Below are positions 1-5,259 of a stretch of DNA of 11,872 bases, in pieces. Location: NCBI GenBank assembly GCA_900768845.1, contig CAAGEK010000036.1, positions 1 through 11,872 on the forward strand, given 5' to 3'. The notes under the pieces are model-generated. The model made no database searches, was not told where the DNA came from, and worked only from the letters and a program-made list of their open reading frames with translations. The stretch comes from Alphaproteobacteria bacterium. GTDB taxonomy: Bacteria > Pseudomonadota > Alphaproteobacteria > CAAGCB01 > CAG-977. A program made the position numbers and the translations under genes. Numbering within the stretch: the stretch's first letter is position 1; every line of letters begins with the position of its first letter.

Positions 1-293
1 ACAATAGATAATGGTACGGAAAATTTATAGAAAATTATTTTATGCATATTATCTTTATTTTTTAAAAATAAAAAATGAATAACAGAATAAGGCATAAAGC
101 ATAATAATAAAACAAAAGAAAAATCCAAAATGCTACGCAATTCTAAATAGAAGGCTTCTTCTTTGATTCCGGAAATAAAGCTTGAAATTATTTTATAAAA
201 TATAAAAATAATAAAGATTCCTGCAATAGCTTTAATAATATCAGAAACAAAATATTTTAAGTCTTTATTATCATTTTCCACTTTCGGGTTCAT
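1..293 (-). CDS. MNPKVE-family membrane protein, copy 1 (partial, C-terminus beyond window)
   Basis: A minus-strand reading frame starts at ATG 293-291 and stays open to the window edge, giving 97 codons of the N-terminal part. It begins MNPKVE and has two visible hydrophobic segments (about residues 19-40 and 54-76). These are followed by a motif FLFLKNKDNMHKIIFYKFS at about 74-92. The same motif, in nearly the same position, occurs in the genes at 1765-2283 and 371-922, so this is a third paralogue; it is closest to the 1765-2283 protein (shared pattern FVLxLCxxPxSV). The start is supported by a strong Shine-Dalgarno GGAGGT five bases upstream, inside the repeat block at 275-350. The stop codon is outside the window. 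I do not recognise the family. An integral inner-membrane protein is inferred; an immunity or accessory role is only a hypothesis from context. Confidence 0.72.
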   Translation of the reverse strand, partial: MNPKVENDNKDLKYFVSDIIKAIAGIFIIFIFYKIISSFISGIKEEAFYLELRSILDFSFVLLLCFMPYSVIHFLFLKNKDNMHKIIFYKFSVPLSI

Positions 294-350
294 TTTCTAC
301 CTCCGATAACAACCGTACCAAAAATGAACCCGAAAGAAAAGACGTTTTTA
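275..350 (-). repeat. Cassette-junction repeat, copy A, with 16-bp perfect inverted repeat over the start codon
   Basis: First of three copies of a 70-75 bp block that precedes each MNPKVE gene. It contains CTTTCGGGTTCATTTT at 281-296 and its exact reverse complement at 321-336, separated by 24 bases. In the minus-strand transcript the downstream arm holds the AUG of the gene and its first codons, while the Shine-Dalgarno GGAGG sits in the loop. The block begins just after the preceding gene's stop (371) and ends within the first codons of the next gene. There is no U-run after the stem, so it is not an intrinsic terminator. Confidence 0.85.
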
Positions 351-370
351 TCCGACAATAAAAAAAGAAA

Positions 371-922
371 TCATCGGAAAAATGTATCTTTTAAAAGAAT
401 AAATATAAAATGTAATATAAAGCAAGATAAAATACAAATAGGAATCATATATAAAAATATAACATCTTTCTTTATTTTTTCTTTCAAACGGAATATACGA
501 AACATAACATAAGGCTGAATAAAAACAGTAATAGCAAAAACCATATAAAAAAAGCAACCCGAATTACTTTTGCTAATTAAAAGTCTATAAATACTACTAG
601 AGGTAATAAAGTCTATAATGTAAGAACAAACTGTCGGTAAAGAGAGCCCATAAAAAAGGAGCTCATGTATTTTATCTCTGTTCTTTGTAAAGAAAAATCG
701 AAATGATGAATAAAAAATTATAGATATACTAACAAATAAAATAAAAACACAAGCATTAACAAATGATGAAGTTTTTGTTTCATCATTATCAAAGCCATCC
801 GATATAAAAGCAAAAGCTATTATAGGTAAAGCATAATATAGGAAAAACAAAAAAAGGAGAGGTTCAACATAAGGCAAAGCCTTCCAAAAATACTTTTTCA
901 AAAATTCTACTTTCGGGTTCAT
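371..922 (-). CDS. MNPKVE-family membrane protein, copy 2 (183 aa, about 5 TM helices)
   Basis: The 183-residue protein starts at ATG 922-920 behind GGAGAT, in the second copy of the repeat block. It is very hydrophobic, with probable membrane segments near residues 21-41, 54-74, 87-106, 122-143 and 155-177. Two blocks are shared with the 1765-2283 protein. The first is FFFTKNRDKIHELLFYGLS at about 76-94, on the loop after the second helix. The second is LKEKIKKDVIFLYMIP at about 146-161, leading into the last helix. There is no signal peptide, enzymatic motif or family I recognise. Its distance to the next paralogue (78 bp, filled by repeat copy A) and its common strand suggest one transcription unit. 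Identity beyond 'small polytopic membrane protein, paralogue of its neighbours' is unknown. An immunity protein for a cell-wall-targeting effector is a context-based guess. Confidence 0.78.
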   Translation of the reverse strand: MNPKVEFLKKYFWKALPYVEPLLFLFFLYYALPIIAFAFISDGFDNDETKTSSFVNACVFILFVSISIIFYSSFRFFFTKNRDKIHELLFYGLSLPTVCSYIIDFITSSSIYRLLISKSNSGCFFYMVFAITVFIQPYVMFRIFRLKEKIKKDVIFLYMIPICILSCFILHFIFILLKDTFFR

Positions 923-980
923 TTTATATCTCCGATAACAACCGTACCAAAAATGAACCCGAAAGGAAAGATGTTTTTAT
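904..980 (-). repeat. Cassette-junction repeat, copy B, with 16-bp perfect inverted repeat over the start codon
   Basis: Second copy of the block. The inverted-repeat arms are at 910-925 and 950-965, again a perfect 16-bp match with exactly 24 bases between them. Relative to copies A and C it differs mainly around the Shine-Dalgarno (GGAGAT instead of GGAGGT or GGAGGC). The start codon of the 371-922 gene lies in the downstream arm. Both arms are unchanged in all three copies while the spacer has drifted, which fits selection on the stem or recent copying. Confidence 0.85.
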
Positions 981-993
981 TATTAAACATTTT

Positions 994-1338
994 TCAACGA
1001 AGACTTACTATAAAATATATTAAATGATATATGGAAAGTGAATAAAATACAAAAGGGAATATTCCCCATAAAATAAAGGCTTTTCTTTGTTTCCTCCGGT
1101 ATGCAATGCATGTTTTAAAAAACGAAAAAGAAAACAAAAAGAAGGAGAAGAAAAATAATAAAATAAAACTCCATATAGGGGCAGAGTCTTTAAAAACCCT
1201 TACACGGAGATGACCTCTAAAAATATCCTCCCACCCCGGAGAAAATGCATTATATAGTACCAAAAACATAAAAAGATTCAGCAGAAAAATGAAGCCGTCC
1301 AAGGCAAGAAAAGCTGGCTTTTTGAATTTCTCGTACAT
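994..1338 (-). CDS. Small membrane protein, 114 aa, about 3 TM helices, unknown function
   Basis: The start is placed at ATG 1338-1336 because AAGGAG (1345-1350) lies six bases upstream. A longer start at 1374 would fall inside the terminator hairpin of the preceding gene. The protein (MYEKFKKPAF...) has a short basic N-terminus, membrane segments near residues 9-31, 54-76 and 85-109, and a basic RRKQRK stretch between helices 2 and 3. The loop after helix 1 is polar and contains tryptophan. It does not carry the MNPKVE start or the two conserved blocks of its neighbours, and it is not preceded by the repeat block, so it is a different family. It sits directly after the truncated L,D-transpeptidase-like gene, a position often taken by an immunity gene; that function is inference only. 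Confidence 0.68.
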   Translation of the reverse strand: MYEKFKKPAFLALDGFIFLLNLFMFLVLYNAFSPGWEDIFRGHLRVRVFKDSAPIWSFILLFFFSFFLFSFSFFKTCIAYRRKQRKAFILWGIFPFVFYSLSIYHLIYFIVSLR

Positions 1339-1358
1339 CAAATGCTCCTTAAAAACAT

Positions 1359-1382
1359 AAAAGGCGGTTTTCACCGCCTTTT
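1359..1382 (-). terminator. Rho-independent terminator of the L,D-transpeptidase-like gene
   Basis: A perfect 10-bp stem with a four-base loop: AAAAGGCGGT, GAAA, ACCGCCTTTT on the minus strand. It begins seven bases after the stop codon of the 1389-1640 gene and is followed by a T-rich stretch. The GAAA tetraloop is a favourable closing loop. A real terminator here implies that the gene upstream is, or recently was, an expressed unit. Confidence 0.8.
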
Positions 1383-1388
1383 AGTTTA

Positions 1389-1640
1389 TCAATCTTCATA
1401 TTTCACATCAAGAACTATATCTTTTCCATACCCTTTGAACCATTTCGCAAGATTATCCATCTGATCAATTAAATCAATACAAGCGATTGAGCCGGGATAT
1501 CTTCCTCCATGAATGAAAAAACCCGAGCGACCTCTCGTGTTTGTGTTTTCATGTGGCTCTAAAAATATCCTATGATTTCCCCAGACATCTCTACCATTAA
1601 GCCAACTTCCATATCTAAACCATTCTAAAGTAGGGGGCAT
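1389..1640 (-). CDS. C-terminal L,D-transpeptidase / Tlde1-like (DUF2778-type) domain, short or truncated
   Basis: The 83-residue product carries the pattern WGNHRIFLEPHENTNTRGRSGFFIHGG near residues 20-46 (written here by its key features: WGN-RI, RSGFF, HGG), followed by PGSIACIDL at 49-57. His44 and Cys54 are spaced like the catalytic His and Cys of the L,D-transpeptidase-like domains found in Tlde1-type T6SS effectors and related phage proteins, which read HGG-PGSAGCIDL. Here the usual SAGC is SIAC. Known members have 60 or more residues before this point, so the N-terminal half is missing. There is no Shine-Dalgarno before ATG 1640; an in-frame stop lies shortly upstream, and a good AAGGAG at 1680-1685 has no start codon at usable distance. 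It may be a decayed gene, a displaced toxin tip or a frameshifted gene (see findings). Family assignment is from motif memory. Confidence 0.6.
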   Translation of the reverse strand: MPPTLEWFRYGSWLNGRDVWGNHRIFLEPHENTNTRGRSGFFIHGGRYPGSIACIDLIDQMDNLAKWFKGYGKDIVLDVKYED

Positions 1641-1764
1641 AAAAGAAGAACATATTTTGTGATTTTAAGATTTAAATTTCTCCTTCTTATTTGCTATTTA
1701 ATAGCTGTTTCCGTATATACGAAAATTGCCGCTTTTTGTTATTAAAGTTTGGTATTCTTTATTT
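1641..1764 (-). other. AT-rich spacer with an orphan Shine-Dalgarno
   Basis: The 124 bases between copy 3 of the membrane family and the transpeptidase-like gene lack the repeat block found at the other junctions. They hold AAGGAG at 1680-1685 with no ATG, GTG or TTG 4-12 bases downstream. The reading frame of the next gene is closed by TAA just upstream of its first ATG. I read this as the scar of a lost 5' end, but a genuine leader cannot be excluded. Confidence 0.4.
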
Positions 1765-2283
1765 TTAACCTGTCACTAAATTTTTTAATAATCCGTAGTT
1801 ATCCATCAGTTCAAAATACAATAAAGTAAGAGAAGATATATTTACAGGTATTATATATAAAAATATAACATCTTTTTGTATTTTTTCTTTTGTAAGAAAA
1901 ATCATTACCGTTAAAATTAATTGCATATATGTAACTAAGCTTAGAATAAAATAAATATAATCTGTCAAAAAAGCCTCACAAATAATAATAACAGGAATAG
2001 AAAATCCATAAAAAATAATTTTATGCATTTTGCTATGATTTTTTGTAAATAAAAAATAAAAGACAGAACAAGGAATTAAACATAAAGATAAAACGAACAA
2101 CAACATTAAAATACTATCTACTCCTAAATATATAGTTCCTTCTTCAATAGAATAAATAAATGATAAGATAATTATAGAAGATATGAGAATATAAAAAACG
2201 ATATAAATTCCTGTAAGGTCTTCAACGATACCAGAAATAGGCTGTTCTAAATTATTTTTAAATTTTTCTACTTTCGGGTTCAT
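1765..2283 (-). CDS. MNPKVE-family membrane protein, copy 3 (172 aa, about 5 TM helices)
   Basis: The gene starts at ATG 2283-2281 with GGAGGC five bases upstream, inside repeat copy C, and follows the coiled-coil gene by 53 bases. The protein has hydrophobic segments near residues 25-46, 56-79, 88-106, 109-130 and 139-156. It carries the family blocks FLFTKNHSKMHKIIFYGFS (about 77-95) and LTKEKIQKDVIFLYIIP (about 130-146). These align without gaps to the 371-922 protein and, for the first block, to the partial protein at the left edge. The rest of the sequence differs strongly between copies, so these are diverged paralogues and not fresh duplicates. No enzymatic motif is visible. Function unknown; membrane location is strongly supported. 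Confidence 0.78.
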   Translation of the reverse strand: MNPKVEKFKNNLEQPISGIVEDLTGIYIVFYILISSIIILSFIYSIEEGTIYLGVDSILMLLFVLSLCLIPCSVFYFLFTKNHSKMHKIIFYGFSIPVIIICEAFLTDYIYFILSLVTYMQLILTVMIFLTKEKIQKDVIFLYIIPVNISSLTLLYFELMDNYGLLKNLVTG

Positions 2284-2340
2284 TTTCTGCCTCCAATAAC
2301 AACCGTATCAAAAATGAACCCGAAAGGAAAGATGTTTTAT
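2265..2340 (-). repeat. Cassette-junction repeat, copy C, with 16-bp perfect inverted repeat over the start codon
   Basis: Third copy of the block, with arms at 2271-2286 and 2311-2326 and a 24-base spacer. The arms are identical to copies A and B. Here the block starts at the TAA stop of the coiled-coil gene (2337-2339) and runs into the first codons of the 1765-2283 membrane protein, so it fills the whole junction. The spacer has a few substitutions relative to A (for instance ATACGG for GTACGG). Confidence 0.85.
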
Positions 2341-3290
2341 TCCTTATCTCTTGCCCATTTTTTACAATCATCATAAGGATATAGTGTGCCGTGTGTTAAC
2401 CCACTCATATCATTTCTAAAATCTTTTACACTATCCTCGAAAATTCTCCGAAAACCTCCATAACGTTTTCTTGCCTCTTTATCAAATGACTTTGTAAGAA
2501 TATCAAACCCCTCTTTACCTATGCCAAGACCAAGACCGACCATTCCCCACCCTCCTTCTTCTTTTGCATACTCGCACGACATTTCTTTATGTTTTATCGT
2601 GTCACTTATATTTTCTCTGTTCAAATCTTTATAAATTTCCCATTTTCTTTGCCCTATCTCAGATTTGCTCAAAAAAGAATGCAACATCTCTTCAATTTTA
2701 CCGTTAGGTTCATATTTCCGTCTTCTTTCTTCAGCCTCTCTTAGTTCCTTTCTCCGTTTCTCCTCCATTGCTTTTTCTTTATCCTTTGCACGCTTTTCAT
2801 CAACCTTGCTAAATAACTCTTTAGTCAGCTTATCTGCACGTATATCTTCGGGATCAATCATACACATCCTTTGCGCAGGGGCTTCCGGCTTATTAAGCGC
2901 TTCTTCCTCTTTCTGTATTCTTCTTTTGACGTCCTCCATTTCCCGTTCCTGCTTTTTTGCTTGCTCTTCCGCTTCATTCCGCCGTTTTTCCAATTCATTA
3001 TTAAGGGCTCGTTCCGTTTCTCCGCTCGGAAATAACGTTCCGTCTATCGTCAATCCGTATTCTTTTTGCTTCTTTTCTATGCTCGAACGAAGTTGCGGAT
3101 CCATCATGCATTTATTCAAATGTTCTACAGGCTGACCACCATAGCACCCCAACGTTTTCATACATGTGCGTACGGAATCAATGTCATCCCAGTTATTCGC
3201 CTCAAACGGTTTCACACGAGAGCGCAATTTCAGAGGCGTAAATGATTCCGTCGCTTCTTTTAACGATGAATGCGTAAAATTTTCTTCCAT
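2337..3290 (-). CDS. Charged coiled-coil protein with peptidoglycan-binding-like N-terminal domain (317 aa)
   Basis: The start is placed at ATG 3290-3288, preceded by AAAGGA at good spacing. An upstream in-frame ATG at 3335 is rejected because it overlaps the predicted -10 box and lacks a Shine-Dalgarno. Residues about 36-97 show the pattern VRTCMKTLGCY ... DPQLRSSIEKKQKEYGLTIDG ... PSGETERAL. This resembles peptidoglycan-binding-1-type repeats of alphaproteobacterial proteins (helix, then GLxVDGxxxPGGETExxL). Residues about 98-210 are a highly charged Glu/Lys/Arg coiled coil, and the C-terminal third has a glycine-rich stretch (GGWGMVGLGLGIG) and several Trp/Tyr. A similar short motif, CMMDP near 61-65 and CMIDP later, flanks the coiled coil. 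No signal peptide or membrane segment is seen, so export would need a dedicated secretion route. It heads the AT-rich gene cluster. Function unknown; a secreted adaptor or effector carrier is speculative. Confidence 0.72.
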   Translation of the reverse strand: MEENFTHSSLKEATESFTPLKLRSRVKPFEANNWDDIDSVRTCMKTLGCYGGQPVEHLNKCMMDPQLRSSIEKKQKEYGLTIDGTLFPSGETERALNNELEKRRNEAEEQAKKQEREMEDVKRRIQKEEEALNKPEAPAQRMCMIDPEDIRADKLTKELFSKVDEKRAKDKEKAMEEKRRKELREAEERRRKYEPNGKIEEMLHSFLSKSEIGQRKWEIYKDLNRENISDTIKHKEMSCEYAKEEGGWGMVGLGLGIGKEGFDILTKSFDKEARKRYGGFRRIFEDSVKDFRNDMSGLTHGTLYPYDDCKKWARDKE

Positions 3291-3325
3291 TTCTTTTCCT
3301 TTCTTTCTGATCAATCCTTTTATCT

Positions 3326-3354
3326 TATATAACATAAAGTAATCATAATATCAA
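3326..3354 (-). promoter_or_regulatory. Predicted sigma-70-type promoter of the AT-rich gene cluster
   Basis: On the minus strand TTGATA (3354-3349) and TATATA (3331-3326) are separated by exactly 17 bases. They lie about 36 bases upstream of the chosen ATG at 3290 and just downstream of the grpE terminator. This is the best promoter-like sequence I see in the window. It would start transcription of the coiled-coil gene and possibly of the genes after it. Confidence 0.55.
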
Positions 3355-3375
3355 TCTATATGTGATTTATGCCTG

Positions 3376-3410
3376 ACAAAAAGCGGATAAGAATCCGCTC
3401 CTCATCCGCT
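3376..3410 (-). terminator. Rho-independent terminator downstream of grpE
   Basis: On the minus strand AGCGGAT, TCTT, ATCCGCT form a 7-bp stem (3382-3399) followed by a run of T residues. A second copy of GAGCGGAT directly upstream (3404-3411) could form an alternative, larger-loop pairing with the same downstream arm. It closes the hrcA-grpE unit and marks the border to the AT-rich cluster. Confidence 0.75.
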
Positions 3411-3472
3411 CTTTAAAAAATTTATATCAGCAGCCCGCAACCGCTCTCAGGTTTCGGACAACCTTTCCGGCT

Positions 3473-4132
3473 TTACGCCGACGTGTCCACGCGGTTGCCC
3501 ACCGCTTCGGGTGCTTCGCCCGCTTTAGGCCCGCCTTTGGTCACGACGACAACGGCTTCGCGCAAAGTACGGTCGCCGCCGATCAGGTAACCTTTTTGCC
3601 ATTCCTGAACGATCGTTCCCGCAGGTTTCGTCGGATCATCGATTTCCTGAACGACTTTGTGGATATTCGGGTCGAAAATATGTCCGACACTTTCCACGGC
3701 CTTGACACTGTTCTTTTCAAAAGCCGTATCCAGTTCCTTTTGCGTCATTTCCAAACCGATAATCAGGTTTTTAATCAGTTCCGAGCTTCCTTCCTTTTCT
3801 TCGGCCGGAATAGCGGCCAAAGCACGCGAAAGGTTGTCACCGACCGTCAGCAAATCGCGGGCGAAAGAGGAAACCGCATACTTAGAACGTTTTTCCAGCT
3901 CTATTTGCGTTCTGCGGCGCAGGTTTTCCATTTCCGCCTGAGAACGCATATACATATCGCGCAGTTTTTCGACTTCCTCTTGCAATTCCGATATTTTATC
4001 AGAGCTTTCATCAGATTGGGGAATGTCTTCCTTCATACTTTCCGGTTCTTTTGCTTCTTCCGAGATTTCGGGCTGTTCTTCGGGAACGGCGGCGTCTTCG
4101 TTCTGATGATCATGATGGTGATGTTTCGTCAT
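3473..4132 (-). CDS. grpE: GrpE, nucleotide-exchange factor of DnaK (Hsp70)
   Basis: GrpE is a cytoplasmic homodimer that releases ADP from DnaK and so resets the Hsp70 cycle. The 219-residue product is of usual size. Residues 1-45 are acidic and probably disordered, and begin with a histidine-rich tag-like stretch (four His in a row plus two more by residue 9). Residues about 45-140 form the long dimerisation helix (LQEEVEKLRDMYMRSQAEMENLRRR). Residues about 150-200 form the C-terminal beta domain with the family signature (FDPNIHKVVQEI, then TIVQEWQKGYLIGGDRTLREAVVVV). It starts four bases after the hrcA stop codon, so the two are co-transcribed and probably translationally coupled. A terminator follows at 3376-3410. 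The His-rich N-terminus is natural-looking variation of the unconserved region. Confidence 0.96.
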   Translation of the reverse strand: MTKHHHHDHQNEDAAVPEEQPEISEEAKEPESMKEDIPQSDESSDKISELQEEVEKLRDMYMRSQAEMENLRRRTQIELEKRSKYAVSSFARDLLTVGDNLSRALAAIPAEEKEGSSELIKNLIIGLEMTQKELDTAFEKNSVKAVESVGHIFDPNIHKVVQEIDDPTKPAGTIVQEWQKGYLIGGDRTLREAVVVVTKGGPKAGEAPEAVGNRVDTSA

Positions 4133-4136
4133 TTTC

Positions 4137-5186
4137 CTACCCTATCAGTTTGCTGACAACATGAGATGTATAATCCACCAGCGGGATTATTTTTGCATAA
4201 TTCATTCTTGTCGGACCGATGATTCCGACCGCACCGATAATCCGGTCGCGGCCGTTTCTGTACGGCGCGGTTATCATAGAACATCCCGACAACGTAAATA
4301 AAGAGTTTTCGGCTCCTATGAAAATTTGTACCCCTTCCGCCGTTTCCGTTAAATCCAACAATTTGGCCATATTTTCCTGAGTTTCCAGAGCACTGAACAA
4401 TTCGCGGACTTTTTCCAGATCTTCCAAAGCCTGAATATTGTCCAAAAGGTTCGCCTGTCCCCTGACGATCAACGCGCCTTTCTTGCCGCCGCTCCACGCC
4501 GCCAGTCCCTGAGCCACCAACCGCGACGCCGTTTCATCCAGTTCGGCTTCATGACGCTTTATCTCGCCAACGATTTCCGTGCGGGCTTCATCCAGCGTTT
4601 TTCCGCACAGTCTGGCGTTCATGAAATTCGTCGCTTCTCTCAAAGCGGAAGGCAGGGTTCCCGCCGGCAAGTCTATCAACCTGTTTTCAACTGCGCCGTC
4701 CGCCGTCACCATGACCACCAAAGCCCGACGGTCGCCCAAATGCACAAATTCGATATGCTTCAAAGACGCATCCGTTTTCGGAACGATGACAACGCCGGCG
4801 CATCCCGACAATCCGGAAAGCATCAACGACGCCTGATCCAACACCCGATCCATGCTGATTCCCGACGTCCGGCAACGCGCTTCGATGGCATGACGCTCGC
4901 TTTCCTCCAGCGATCCTATCTCCAGCAAGCCCTCGACGAACAGTTTCAACCCGCGTTCCGTAGGCACCCTTCCCGCCGACGTGTGCGGAGAAGCCAGCAA
5001 TCCTGCCAATTCCAATTCCGACATCACATTCCTGACCGAAGCGGAAGACAGGGAAAAATCCAGCATTCCCGACAAGGTTTTCGACCCGATCGGTTCTCCC
5101 GTTTCCAAATACGCGTCGACCAGCCGTCTGAAAATCGTGCGCGATCGTTCGTTTAATCCGGATAATGTCGATATTTGTTTAACCAT
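4137..5186 (-). CDS. hrcA: HrcA, heat-inducible transcription repressor
   Basis: HrcA binds CIRCE operators in front of groESL and dnaK-type operons and needs GroEL for folding, giving heat-shock feedback. The N-terminal winged helix fits the family: LNERSRTIFRRLVDAYLETG near residues 11-30, then EPIGSKTLS, LSSASVRNVMSELE and HTSAGRVPTERGLKLFV. The middle GAF-like region and the C-terminal GAVGIIGPTRMNYAKIIPLVDY are also typical. I place the start at ATG 5186-5184 (349 residues), the usual HrcA position a few residues before the first helix. The frame could be extended to a TTG at 5216, but neither start has a clear Shine-Dalgarno, so the start is uncertain. No CIRCE element is visible in this window, so its targets lie elsewhere. 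It is followed by grpE after four bases. Confidence 0.95.
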   Translation of the reverse strand: MVKQISTLSGLNERSRTIFRRLVDAYLETGEPIGSKTLSGMLDFSLSSASVRNVMSELELAGLLASPHTSAGRVPTERGLKLFVEGLLEIGSLEESERHAIEARCRTSGISMDRVLDQASLMLSGLSGCAGVVIVPKTDASLKHIEFVHLGDRRALVVMVTADGAVENRLIDLPAGTLPSALREATNFMNARLCGKTLDEARTEIVGEIKRHEAELDETASRLVAQGLAAWSGGKKGALIVRGQANLLDNIQALEDLEKVRELFSALETQENMAKLLDLTETAEGVQIFIGAENSLFTLSGCSMITAPYRNGRDRIIGAVGIIGPTRMNYAKIIPLVDYTSHVVSKLIG

Positions 5187-5188
5187 AG

Positions 5189-5216
5189 TTGATAAATGTA
5201 GTAATCGTATTATCAA
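5189..5216. promoter_or_regulatory. Inverted repeat in the hrcA/rph divergent promoter region
   Basis: TTGATAA (5189-5195) and TTATCAA (5210-5216) form a 7-bp inverted repeat with a 14-base spacer, between the two divergent genes. TTGATA on either strand could serve as a -35 box, but a good -10 partner is not obvious (TATCAA at 16 bases is weak). It is a candidate operator or overlapping divergent promoter. It is not a CIRCE element (no TTAGCACTC / GAGTGCTAA). Confidence 0.3.
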
Positions 5217-5259
5217 ACGTCAATGTTCAAAATGATTTTACCGAGAGAAAGGAAAAGAA

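Noticed and set aside
324..512. Plus-strand ORF beginning MNPKE, like the membrane-protein family start
   Set aside because: It begins in the other arm of the inverted repeat, which spells ATGAACCCGAAAG on both strands. It then runs antisense to the 371-922 gene, is not hydrophobic in the family pattern and has no Shine-Dalgarno.
994..1374. Longer start (126 aa) for the small membrane protein
   Set aside because: The ATG at 1374 lies inside the terminator hairpin at 1359-1382, and the ATG at 1338 has AAGGAG at correct spacing.
281..2326. The junction repeats as integron attC sites
   Set aside because: They lie between gene cassettes and are palindromic, but I cannot find the conserved attC core boxes, the arms are perfectly paired without the usual extrahelical bases, and each repeat runs into the next coding sequence. 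No integrase is in the window.
281..2326. The junction repeats as intrinsic terminators
   Set aside because: No T-run follows the stem on either strand; instead coding sequence continues directly after the downstream arm.
2665..3135. 156-residue plus-strand serine-rich ORF
   Set aside because: It is the antisense shadow of the Glu/Lys-rich coiled coil of the 2337-3290 gene; Ser/Leu/Phe-rich composition is what the opposite strand of such codons gives.
3274..3290. Shared 17-base leader AGAAAGGAAAAGAAATG before both rph and the coiled-coil gene as a mobile or regulatory repeat
   Set aside because: The match is real, but it is a purine-rich ribosome-binding sequence where chance similarity is likely; the surrounding bases do not match.
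3596..4156. 186-residue plus-strand ORF opposite grpE
   Set aside because: Phe/Arg-rich antisense shadow of grpE with no Shine-Dalgarno or family features. Long plus-strand ORFs opposite hrcA (4551-5156) were rejected for the same reason.
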